Positions 1 through 5,812 of a DNA stretch of 9,887 nt are shown in pieces. Below the pieces are notes generated by a model. It worked only from the letters and a program-made list of their open reading frames with translations, did no database searches and was not told the origin of the DNA. Origin of the DNA: UBA11540 sp003445125 (GTDB lineage Bacteria > Bacillota > Clostridia > Oscillospirales > Ruminococcaceae); contig CALBQG010000113.1 of NCBI GenBank assembly GCA_937899435.1, positions 1 to 9,887 on the forward strand, given 5' to 3'. Position 1 is the first letter of the stretch, and the number at the start of each line of letters is the position of its first letter. The position numbers and the translations under genes were made by a program.

Positions 1-608
1 TTGCCGAAGTAGACATTTTCGGCGTACTGACCGATTTGTGCGATTTCCACCGCGCTGATCTTTCCTTCGTTGAACTCGTGGCTGAGAATGGTTCCGATCA
101 GCACTTCAAAAGCGGCTGACGAAGAAAGCCCCGAGCCTTTGAGCACGTTGGAAGTGGTATAGGCGTTGAATCCGCCGATTTCATAGCCGAGTTCTTTGAA
201 GCGTGCCGCGACACCTCGAATCAGGGAAGCGGCGGTATTTTTTTCTTCGGCTTTGATTTCCAGTTCATTCAGGTCAATGTCATCCTGCGGATATCCTTCT
301 GATTTCACGCGGATCATATGGTCATCGTTTTTCTCCACGATCGCAATGACGTCGAGATTGACGCTGGCGGCAAGGACACAGCCATGCTGATGATCGGTGT
401 GGTTTCCGCCGACTTCGGTACGTCCGGGAGCGGAAAACAGGGACACATCGTGTCCGGATTTGAACAAAGCGGTAAATTCATCTGCGGCTTTGGCATAGCG
501 CTGAGCCTGCGCTTTCAGAACAGACGGATCATCCGAATAAAGCAGGGAAAAGGTTTTGTCAAACTTTCCTGCGGCAAGCATTTCTTTTAAAGTTGCCGTT
601 GTATACAT
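1..608 (-). CDS. galK: Galactokinase, GHMP kinase family (C-terminal part outside window)
   Basis: Phosphorylates galactose to galactose 1-phosphate with ATP, the first committed step of the Leloir pathway, in the cytoplasm. The 202 visible residues include the N-terminal galactokinase signature (APGRTEVGGNHTDHQHG, about residues 60-76) and the GHMP ATP-binding loop (LKGSGLSSSAAFEV, 156-169). Full-length GalK is about 390-430 residues, so roughly half is present; the rest runs off the left edge. The ATG at 608-606 is preceded by AGGAGG at 620-615 with 6 bases of spacing, which settles the start. An ATG at 613 is in another frame. The signature departs from the usual GRVNLIGEHTDY: the Glu before His-Thr-Asp is Asn here. 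I recall this variant from clostridial proteins annotated as galactokinase. Another GHMP sugar kinase is possible, but GalK fits best. The gene is divergent from an AraC-type regulator that may control it. Confidence 0.9.
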   Translation of the reverse strand, partial: MYTTATLKEMLAAGKFDKTFSLLYSDDPSVLKAQAQRYAKAADEFTALFKSGHDVSLFSAPGRTEVGGNHTDHQHGCVLAASVNLDVIAIVEKNDDHMIRVKSEGYPQDDIDLNELEIKAEEKNTAASLIRGVAARFKELGYEIGGFNAYTTSNVLKGSGLSSSAAFEVLIGTILSHEFNEGKISAVEIAQIGQYAENVYFG

Positions 609-641
609 AACATTCCTCCTCGGTAATTTTCTGCTCTTATA

Positions 642-670
642 AGCATACAACAATTCAAACGTTTTTTCAA
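642..670 (-). promoter_or_regulatory. galK promoter (sigma-A type)
   Basis: Read on the minus strand, TTGAAA (670-665) and TATGCT (647-642) are separated by 17 bases. This places transcription initiation near 635, about 27 bases upstream of the galK start codon. It is inferred from similarity to the sigma-A consensus only. Confidence 0.55.
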
Positions 671-706
671 GTCGTTTTTGTGTAATTGATATGGACAATT
701 GTTGCA
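646..706. promoter_or_regulatory. Inverted repeat in the galK/araC gap, possible operator
   Basis: CAACAATT at 648-655 recurs as its reverse complement AATTGTTG at 697-704. Taking the 12 bases 646-657 against the reverse complement of 695-706, 9 positions match. The left copy lies in the spacer of the proposed galK promoter, and the right copy lies about 20 bases upstream of the proposed araC-type gene -35 box. Two spaced half-sites in a divergent gap suit binding by the adjacent AraC-family protein, but the match is short and could be chance in AT-rich DNA. Confidence 0.3.
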
Positions 707-723
707 AATTTTAACAAAGACCG

Positions 724-752
724 TTGTTTTTTCGGAAAGAATGTGCTATGAT
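724..752 (+). promoter_or_regulatory. Promoter of the AraC-family regulator gene (extended -10)
   Basis: TTGTTT (724-729) and TATGAT (747-752) are 17 bases apart, and TG at 744-745 gives an extended -10 element. The predicted transcript starts near 759, about 24 bases before the GTG start. It is inferred from consensus similarity. Confidence 0.6.
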
Positions 753-782
753 TAAAATAATTTGCCGAAGGGGGGAGAGTAC

Positions 783-1619
783 GTGCGGGAATTCAAGTAT
801 GCTTTTAAAACAAGCACTCGTGAAAATATGTGCCTGACCGTATATAACAGCGGGATTCAGCAATGCTCTCCGCTGTGCGGATGGGGACCGGCGGTGCGGG
901 ATCATTATCTGATTCACTATGTGATGTCCGGCGAAGGAACCTTTTCGGTGGATAACCGCACGTATTCTCTCAGTGCAGGACAGCTTTTTATTATTTATCC
1001 TTCGCAGGAGGTTTCATATATCGCGGATGATGTGAACCCCTGGGAATACGCTTGGGTCGGCTTTAACGGCATTGAAGCGGATCGTCTGCTGCATCTGACG
1101 GACTTTTCACGGAATAATCCGGTGATTTCCTGCCGCGGAAACCGTGCGGTAAGAGAAGGAATTCTGAATATCTATCACGGTGCCGGACGGGAAGTTTATG
1201 ACGAAAGCCGCATGACCGGTTATCTGTATCTTTTTCTTTCGCAGCTCATTGAGCTTTCCGAGCAGGGAAAACGCGGAGAACTCGGCAACCATTCTTATAT
1301 TGAAAAAGCGTTGAAGTATATTCAGTATAACTATTCGGGAAATATCGGCGTGGAAGATATTGCCGAGAATGTGGGACTCAGCCGCAGCCATCTGCATCGG
1401 ATTTTTGTGCAGAATCTTTCGGCTTCCCCCAATGAATTTTTGACAAAGTTCCGCATCAATAAAGCGTGTTCCTTGCTGAAGAACAGCGACTTGAGTATAA
1501 ACGGAATCGCCAACTCGGTGGGGTTCAACGACCCGCTGTATTTTTCGAGAGTTTTCAAAAAAATCAAAGGTGTTCCGCCGAGCCGATATGTCGAACAGCA
1601 GAAAAATAAGGAGGTATAA
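783..1619 (+). CDS. AraC-family transcriptional regulator, sugar-responsive type
   Basis: A 278-residue DNA-binding protein with the usual AraC/MsmR layout. An N-terminal cupin-like sensor (about 40-95) includes HYLIHYVMSGEGTF, AGQLFIIYP and WEYAWVGFNG, which are typical of sugar-responsive members. A C-terminal double helix-turn-helix follows: the first helix-turn-helix spans about 190-210 (VEDIAENVGLSRSHLHRIF) and the second 238-270, ending in the family signature GFNDPLYFSRVFKKIKGVPPSRY. The GTG start at 783 is chosen because a purine-rich ribosome binding site (AAGGGGGGAG, 768-777) sits 5 bases upstream; the in-frame TTG at 762 would lie before that site. The gene is divergent from galK, which suggests control of galactose or galactoside use. 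A channel gene begins one base after its stop. The effector cannot be read from the sequence. Confidence 0.92.
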   Translation: MREFKYAFKTSTRENMCLTVYNSGIQQCSPLCGWGPAVRDHYLIHYVMSGEGTFSVDNRTYSLSAGQLFIIYPSQEVSYIADDVNPWEYAWVGFNGIEADRLLHLTDFSRNNPVISCRGNRAVREGILNIYHGAGREVYDESRMTGYLYLFLSQLIELSEQGKRGELGNHSYIEKALKYIQYNYSGNIGVEDIAENVGLSRSHLHRIFVQNLSASPNEFLTKFRINKACSLLKNSDLSINGIANSVGFNDPLYFSRVFKKIKGVPPSRYVEQQKNKEV

Positions 1620-1620
1620 G

Positions 1621-2460
1621 ATGTATCACCGTATGGAAACGCCTTCCGGAGAGTCTTTTTTTCAGAAGGCAATTGATTATATTTCCGGACACATTGCCGA
1701 TTTGTTGGTGGCGGCGGTTATTCTGGTGGTGGGCTATTTTCTGGTGAAATTTTTGACGCGTCTGACGGTACGTGCGCTGGAAATGTCAAAAATTCCCGTA
1801 AACGCCCAGGGAATGCTGCTGGCAGTGATCAAAATTTTACTGTATACGCTGTTCCTATTTATGGCGGCGTCAGCGCTTGGTCTGGATGTTACCGGTGCGG
1901 TGGCAATCACAAGCGTGGCAAGCTTGGGCGTTTCCTTGGCAGTACAGGATCTTGTGAAAAATTTCATCGGCGGACTCCAGCTCCTTTCAACGAAGCCTTT
2001 TAAAATCGGCGATTATGTTACTGTCGGCGACCACGAGGGAATTGTTAAGGACATTGATATGTTTTATACCTATCTCACCATGTACGACAACAAACACGTG
2101 TATATTCCGAACAGTCAAATGGCAAATGCCGTGATCATGAATTATACGGCAGAAAATGAACTGCGCCTTGACCTTGTGTTTTCAATCGGTTATGACGACG
2201 ATTTTGAAAAGGCAAAAGCGGTCATTGAAAAGGTGATCGCAGATAACCCGTTGGCGATTCACCCGGAAAAAGCCACCGTGCGTATGTGCGCACATTCGGC
2301 AAGCTCGGTGGATATTGCGGTAAAGGTGTGGGTGGAAAAGCAGAACTACTGGGATTTGAATTATGATATGTATGAAAAAGTGAAGGCAGCGTTTGATGCG
2401 GCAGGCATCACCATTCCGTATCCGCAGGTTACGGTCAATACGCCAAAAGAAAAACAATAA
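1621..2460 (+). CDS. mscS: Small-conductance mechanosensitive channel, MscS family
   Basis: A 279-residue inner-membrane protein that opens under membrane tension and releases solutes during hypo-osmotic shock; E. coli MscS has 286 residues. Hydrophobic segments lie at about 25-47, 65-88 and 91-122. The third is the pore helix (SLGVSLAVQDLVKNFIGG). When its Gln109 is aligned with Gln112 of E. coli MscS, the pore-sealing leucines L105 and L109 correspond to L102 and L106 here, and the small residues used for helix packing are partly kept. The kink Gly113 is Asp. The beta domain carries KPFKIGDYV and VYIPNSQMANAVIMNY, and the C-terminal domain ends in the hallmark FDAAGITIPYPQ. The ATG at 1621 is used because AAGGAGG at 1608-1614 precedes it; an upstream in-frame ATG at 1570 lies inside the regulator gene. 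I see no terminator after it, so transcripts may run into the infC leader. Confidence 0.93.
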   Translation: MYHRMETPSGESFFQKAIDYISGHIADLLVAAVILVVGYFLVKFLTRLTVRALEMSKIPVNAQGMLLAVIKILLYTLFLFMAASALGLDVTGAVAITSVASLGVSLAVQDLVKNFIGGLQLLSTKPFKIGDYVTVGDHEGIVKDIDMFYTYLTMYDNKHVYIPNSQMANAVIMNYTAENELRLDLVFSIGYDDDFEKAKAVIEKVIADNPLAIHPEKATVRMCAHSASSVDIAVKVWVEKQNYWDLNYDMYEKVKAAFDAAGITIPYPQVTVNTPKEKQ

Positions 2461-2476
2461 AAAATGCAAGAAACGC

Positions 2477-2505
2477 TTGACAAACGGGAAAAACGGTGAT
2501 ATACT
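2477..2505 (+). promoter_or_regulatory. infC operon promoter (near-perfect sigma-A consensus)
   Basis: TTGACA (2477-2482), a 17-base spacer, then TATACT (2500-2505). It predicts transcription initiation near 2512 and a 5' leader of about 130 bases before infC. Strength close to consensus fits a highly expressed ribosomal-protein operon. Confidence 0.85.
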
Positions 2506-2511
2506 GTATCG

Positions 2512-2621
2512 GTAAACGAAGCAGAACTTTATCCGTTCTCACCTGCCGACTGTTGTCAGGCACGGTTCATACACAGATTTTTTTGTGCACAGACGGGTAA
2601 ACTGTCTGTGCATTTATTTTT
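2512..2621 (+). ncRNA. infC-rpmI-rplT leader, candidate L20-responsive attenuator
   Basis: The untranslated leader holds a hairpin at 2545-2561 (GCCGAC, TGTT loop, GTC, bulged A, GGC), which can be lengthened by CCG 2533-2535 pairing with CGG 2563-2565. An intrinsic terminator follows just ahead of infC. In Bacillus and relatives, ribosomal protein L20 binds the leader of this operon, which mimics its 23S rRNA site, and promotes premature termination. The architecture here fits that system, but membership in the known L20-leader family is not proven. Two competing pairings are visible: CTGT/GCAC (2550-2553, 2560-2563) with GTGC/ACAG (2585-2592), which would block the terminator, and CACAGA (2572-2577) with TCTGTG (2605-2610). 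Confidence 0.6.
2586..2621 (+). terminator. Intrinsic terminator in the infC leader (attenuator)
   Basis: TGCACAGAC (2586-2594) and GTCTGTGCA (2604-2612) form a perfect 9-bp stem with a 9-base loop, followed by the T-rich run TTTATTTTT (2613-2621). It lies between the consensus promoter and infC, so it must be bypassed for the operon to be expressed unless transcripts enter by another route. Confidence 0.8.
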
Positions 2622-2635
2622 ATGAAAAGGGCTTT

Positions 2636-2642
2636 GGGGGTG
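2636..2642 (+). promoter_or_regulatory. infC ribosome binding site candidate
   Basis: GGGGGTG resembles the GGAGGTG anti-anti-Shine-Dalgarno sequence. It leaves only 1-3 bases before the TTG at 2644 but 7-9 bases before the in-frame ATC at 2650, so spacing favours the latter. A weaker AAGGG at 2627-2631 would give about 12 bases to the TTG. Confidence 0.5.
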
Positions 2643-2643
2643 T

Positions 2644-3165
2644 TTGACTATCAGCAAGGAATTGCTAATCAACGAAGAAATCACCGATAAAGAAATTCGT
2701 GTTATCGGCGATGATGGATCACAGCTCGGAATTATGTCGTCGAAAGATGCACAAAAGCTTGCTGTTCAGAAGAATCTTGATCTTGTAAAAATCGCACCGC
2801 AGGCGGTTCCGCCCGTTTGCCGCATTATGGATTACGGGAAATACAGATTTGAACAGGCAAAAAAGGAAAAAGAGGCAAAGAAAAACCAGAAAATTATTGA
2901 AATTAAAGAAGTTCGTATGTCTTTGAACATCGATGTTCACGATTTCAATACCAAGGCAAACAATGCCGTGAAGTTCCTTAAAGGCGGAGACAAGGTGAAG
3001 GTCAGTATCAAGTATCGCGGAAGAGAGCTTGCTCATCCGGAACTCGGAAATGATCTGATGAATCGCTTCGCAGAGCAGTGTTCCGAAGTCGGAGTTGTAG
3101 ACAAGCAGCCGAAAATGGAAGGTCGCAATCTGGTGATGTTCCTGTCAGCAAAGCCCGCCAAATAA
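2644..3165 (+). CDS. infC: Translation initiation factor IF-3
   Basis: IF3 binds the 30S subunit, prevents premature 50S joining and checks start-codon and initiator-tRNA pairing. The product, 173 residues if counted from the TTG, spans both domains. The N-terminal domain includes INEEI, QLGIMSSKDA and the IF3 signature CRIMDYGKYRFE (59-70). A lysine-rich linker covers about 72-85, and the C-terminal domain includes KEVRMSLNIDVHDFNTK and FLKGGDKVKV. The length is normal. No ATG or GTG lies in frame near the beginning. The TTG at 2644 is reported, but the ATC at 2650 (giving 171 residues) is better spaced from GGGGGTG; IF3 genes often use rare starts such as ATT for self-regulation. First gene of the infC-rpmI-rplT operon. 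Confidence 0.95.
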   Translation: MTISKELLINEEITDKEIRVIGDDGSQLGIMSSKDAQKLAVQKNLDLVKIAPQAVPPVCRIMDYGKYRFEQAKKEKEAKKNQKIIEIKEVRMSLNIDVHDFNTKANNAVKFLKGGDKVKVSIKYRGRELAHPELGNDLMNRFAEQCSEVGVVDKQPKMEGRNLVMFLSAKPAK

Positions 3166-3189
3166 GAAGATTTAAGGAGGAGTTTCAAA

Positions 3190-3387
3190 ATGCCGAAGCT
3201 TAAGACAAACAGCGGAGCAAAAAAACGTTTCAATCTCACCAAAAACGGTAAGGTAAAGCGCGCACATGCTTTCAAGTCCCACATTTTGACAAAGAAGAAC
3301 ACCAAGCGCAAGAGAGGTCTTCGTTCTGCGGCTTATGCGGATAAGACCAATGTCAGAGCGCTGAAAGCACTTATTCCTTACAAATAA
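3190..3387 (+). CDS. rpmI: 50S ribosomal protein L35
   Basis: A 65-residue, very basic protein of the large ribosomal subunit, of normal family length. It shows the characteristic start MPKLKTNSGAKKRF and the central HAFKSHILTKK motif. AAGGAGG at 3174-3180 lies 9 bases before the ATG. It follows infC by 24 bases and precedes rplT by 29 bases, the standard order of this operon. Confidence 0.97.
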   Translation: MPKLKTNSGAKKRFNLTKNGKVKRAHAFKSHILTKKNTKRKRGLRSAAYADKTNVRALKALIPYK

Positions 3388-3416
3388 ACTTTAATTGAAT
3401 CGGAGGTTGAACATAC

Positions 3417-3770
3417 ATGGCTCGTATTAAAGGCGCAATGATGACGCGCAAGAGAAGAAAGAAAGTCCTGAAACTGGCAAAAGGCTATTTTGGAGCAAAG
3501 AGTGCCCATTTTAAGATGGCTAAACAGGCTGTCATGAAATCCGGTCAATATGCGTTTATCGGACGTAAGCAGAAAAAACGCAATTACAGAAGCCTCTGGA
3601 TTGCGAGAATTTCTGCGGCTTGCCGTATGAATGATATTAACTATTCCACTTTCATGAACGGTCTGAAGAAAGCAAACGTAACTCTGAACAGAAAAATGCT
3701 TTCCGAGATTGCGATCAATGATGCTGCCGGCTTTACTTCTCTTGTCGAGAAGGCAAAAGCTGCTTTATAA
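3417..3770 (+). CDS. rplT: 50S ribosomal protein L20
   Basis: A 117-residue, basic 23S rRNA-binding protein needed early in 50S assembly. The N-terminal extension carries RKKVLKLAKGYFGAK, and the globular domain shows RSLWIARISAACR and YSTFMNGLKKA. GGAGGT at 3402-3407 precedes the ATG. In several bacteria L20 represses its own operon by binding the mRNA leader. The structured leader upstream of infC makes that likely here, though it is inferred. It is the last gene before a strong terminator. Confidence 0.97.
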   Translation: MARIKGAMMTRKRRKKVLKLAKGYFGAKSAHFKMAKQAVMKSGQYAFIGRKQKKRNYRSLWIARISAACRMNDINYSTFMNGLKKANVTLNRKMLSEIAINDAAGFTSLVEKAKAAL

Positions 3771-3778
3771 GTCAGAGA

Positions 3779-3807
3779 ACGCTTGCCGATCCGGCAGGCG
3801 TTTTTTT
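3779..3807 (+). terminator. Intrinsic terminator after rplT
   Basis: ACGCTTGCCG (3779-3788) pairs with CGGCAGGCGT (3792-3801) through 10 pairs including one T-G, around a 3-base loop, followed by seven T residues (3801-3807). It closes the infC operon. The next ribosome binding site begins only 3 bases later, so the downstream gene needs readthrough or a promoter not evident in this short gap. Confidence 0.9.
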
Positions 3808-3820
3808 ATAAGGAGTCTAT

Positions 3821-4606
3821 ATGGAAGCGATTACCAGTAAAGAAAACAGCCGATATAAACAATTGTGCAAATTGGTGTCGTCAAAAAAAGAACGCCAGAA
3901 AACCGGGCTTTTTGTTGCCGAAGGACTGCGGCTGTGCTGTGATGCGGTTCGCAGCGGCATGATTCCGGAATCCATATTTGCTACCGAACATTTCGTTAAA
4001 AAATTTCCCGACGAATGGCAACAATTGACAGCGCAATGTGCACGGCAGTATTTGATTACGGAAGAGCTTTCTGAAAAAATTTCGGATACGCAAACACCTC
4101 AAGGAGTATTTGCAGTGTTTGCCGCTCTTGACAAAACGGTGAATACTGGTAAAATAGAGTATGGTCGTTTCCTTTTTCTGGTGTCTCTGCAAGACCCCGG
4201 AAACGTCGGAACAATTATACGGACTGCGGAAGCGCTGGGAATATCCGGAGTGCTGATGACCTCGGATTGCCCGGATGTATACAGCCCGAAGGTGCTGCGT
4301 AGTACGATGGGGTCTTTATTTCGATTGCCGATTTATAATGTTGAAAATCCGATTGAACTCGTTTGCGATTTTCAGCACAAGGGATTTTCGGTTTATGCGG
4401 CGGCTTTGCGGAATGACAGTGTAAAACTCGGAGAATTTGTTTTTCCGGAGAAGGCACTGGTGCTGATCGGAAACGAGGCAAACGGGTTGTCGCAGGAGGT
4501 CATTTCCGCTTGCGACAAGGTGTTGATGATCCCGATGAAGGGCAATGCAGAGTCATTGAATGCTGCAAGTGCCGCAAATATAATCATGTGGGAAATGATG
4601 AAATAA
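3821..4606 (+). CDS. TrmH/SpoU-family RNA 2'-O-ribose methyltransferase
   Basis: Transfers methyl from S-adenosylmethionine to a ribose 2'-hydroxyl in RNA, very likely 23S rRNA. The 261-residue protein has an N-terminal L30e-like substrate-binding domain (about 1-100, with GLFVAEGLRL at 29-38). The C-terminal SPOUT knot domain carries all three motifs: motif 1 LQDPGNVGTIIRTAEALG (123-140, with conserved Asn128 and Arg134), motif 2 LVLIGNEANGLS (213-224), and motif 3 IPMKGNAESLNAASAANI (237-254). AAGGAG at 3810-3815 lies 5 bases before the ATG. The size and domain layout match B. subtilis YsgA (RlmP, thought to modify G2553) better than a tRNA-specific TrmH, but RlmB-type specificity cannot be excluded. 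Its stop overlaps the dprA start. Confidence 0.9.
   Translation: MEAITSKENSRYKQLCKLVSSKKERQKTGLFVAEGLRLCCDAVRSGMIPESIFATEHFVKKFPDEWQQLTAQCARQYLITEELSEKISDTQTPQGVFAVFAALDKTVNTGKIEYGRFLFLVSLQDPGNVGTIIRTAEALGISGVLMTSDCPDVYSPKVLRSTMGSLFRLPIYNVENPIELVCDFQHKGFSVYAAALRNDSVKLGEFVFPEKALVLIGNEANGLSQEVISACDKVLMIPMKGNAESLNAASAANIIMWEMMK
4128..4155 (+). promoter_or_regulatory. Promoter-like sequence inside the methyltransferase gene
   Basis: TTGACA (4128-4133), a 16-base spacer, then TAAAAT (4150-4155) with TG at 4147-4148 as an extended -10. It faces the downstream genes and lies about 450 bases before dprA, so it could supply dprA-topA-trmFO-plsX transcripts. It lies in coding sequence and may be chance. 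Confidence 0.4.
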
Positions 4607-5793
4607 TGGATTCGATGACAAAGTACTGGATATGGCTGCAAAAGGCAATCGGAATGGCAAGTGACCGTTCGGACGCATTGTTGGCTGCTTTTGAAACGCC
4701 GAAAGATATCTACGAACACCGTGCCGATATCGAACACGAGGTTCCGATTCTGCAACCGCGTGACTGTATCGGATTGAAAAGCGTTCCGTTGACTGCTGCC
4801 GATAAAATAATTTCCGACTGTGAGCGGTTCGGCTTCGGAATTCTGACACCGGACATGCCGATGTTTCCGAAATGCTTGCTCGGTATCTGCGGAGTACCGA
4901 TGGTTCTGTATACCGTCGGTGATCAAAGCCTTTTGAATCTTCCCGTGAAAGCAACAATGGTCGGTACACGTCAGGCAACGAAGTATGCCACACGTGCGGC
5001 ATATAAACTCAGTTACGATCTGGCGAAAGCCGGAGTGGTCATCGTAAGCGGATATGCACTCGGGATCGATTCGTGGTCGCATGGCGGTGCGCTGGATGCG
5101 GGAGGAAAAACTATTGCGGTTGCCGGCGCGGGACTGGATGTCAACTACCCGTCACAAAACGCAGATCTGAGAAATCGGATCATGAGAGAAGGTTTGGTGA
5201 TTTCTGAATTTCCGCCTTTCTCACGGCCGGAACGTGCGCATTTTCCGTACCGCAACCGTGTGCTTGCCGCACTGTCTAAAGGAACGATTCTGGTGGAAGC
5301 TCCGCGTATCAGTGGTGCTTTGATTACCGCACGAAGCGCGGTGGAACAGGGAAAAGACCTGTATGTCGTGCCGCATGACATTTTCAACAGTAATGCCGTC
5401 GGCGGTATGGAGTTGCTGAAAGAATGCGGCTATGTCATTACAAATGCCGTGGATTTTCTGCGGAATTATCTGACAGAATATGCAGAACAGTTGAACCTTG
5501 AAGCCATTCCGACCAAAAACGAATATGCACCGAGCGAAGATGTGCTGAGCCAGGATCCGAAAAACGGAGTAAAGAAAACAATATTAAAACCCGTGGATTT
5601 GCCGGAAGGAATGGATGAGAATACCAAAGCAGTATATAATATACTGAAAGCGGGCAAATTTACCGCGGATGAACTTGCGGAGCGTTCCGAACTTCCGATC
5701 GGAACGGTTCTCGGCGTTTTAACGGAGTTGGAATTGGAAGACTGGATCCATCGAACGGGATCCAACACATATACGGCATTACCTGAAAATTGA
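4606..5793 (+). CDS. dprA: DNA-processing protein DprA (Smf)
   Basis: DprA binds single-stranded DNA and loads RecA during natural transformation; it is also widespread in bacteria not known to be competent. The protein has 395 residues. A SAM-like helical N-terminus (about 1-80) precedes the Rossmann-type DprA core: VGTRQATKYATR (119-130), SGYALGIDSWSHGGAL (148-163), SEFPPFSRPERAHFPYRNRV (200-219) and VEAPRISGALITARSA (230-245). A C-terminal winged-helix domain spans about 335-392. The ATG at 4606 overlaps the upstream stop as TAATG, which suggests translational coupling; an in-frame ATG at 4615 is an alternative. Oddities against the usual family are Leu for the basic residue in GLA(R/K)GID and VPHD where VPG is usual. 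A linker at about 300-330 looks unstructured. It sits before topA as in B. subtilis. Confidence 0.92.
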   Translation: MDSMTKYWIWLQKAIGMASDRSDALLAAFETPKDIYEHRADIEHEVPILQPRDCIGLKSVPLTAADKIISDCERFGFGILTPDMPMFPKCLLGICGVPMVLYTVGDQSLLNLPVKATMVGTRQATKYATRAAYKLSYDLAKAGVVIVSGYALGIDSWSHGGALDAGGKTIAVAGAGLDVNYPSQNADLRNRIMREGLVISEFPPFSRPERAHFPYRNRVLAALSKGTILVEAPRISGALITARSAVEQGKDLYVVPHDIFNSNAVGGMELLKECGYVITNAVDFLRNYLTEYAEQLNLEAIPTKNEYAPSEDVLSQDPKNGVKKTILKPVDLPEGMDENTKAVYNILKAGKFTADELAERSELPIGTVLGVLTELELEDWIHRTGSNTYTALPEN

Positions 5794-5812
5794 GAGCGTA
5801 AAGGTGAATTTC

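Noticed and set aside
762..782. TTG at 762 as start of the AraC-type regulator
   Set aside because: The extra seven codons contain the purine-rich ribosome binding site itself, while the GTG at 783 is correctly spaced from it.
1570..1620. ATG at 1570 as start of the mscS gene
   Set aside because: It would overlap the end of the regulator by 50 bases and add a basic stretch foreign to MscS; the ATG at 1621 has AAGGAGG in front.
2461..2476. Possible terminator after mscS
   Set aside because: The A-rich gap before the infC promoter shows no stem-loop followed by T residues, so I list none.
2622..2690. 22-codon ATG frame overlapping the infC start out of frame
   Set aside because: It would begin right after the attenuator T-tract with no Shine-Dalgarno sequence, and the peptide has no recognisable feature. 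It remains a faint possibility as a leader peptide but is not supported.
4393..5082. 229-codon minus-strand open frame across the methyltransferase-dprA junction
   Set aside because: Antisense to two well-supported genes, no family motif, composition typical of a shadow frame.
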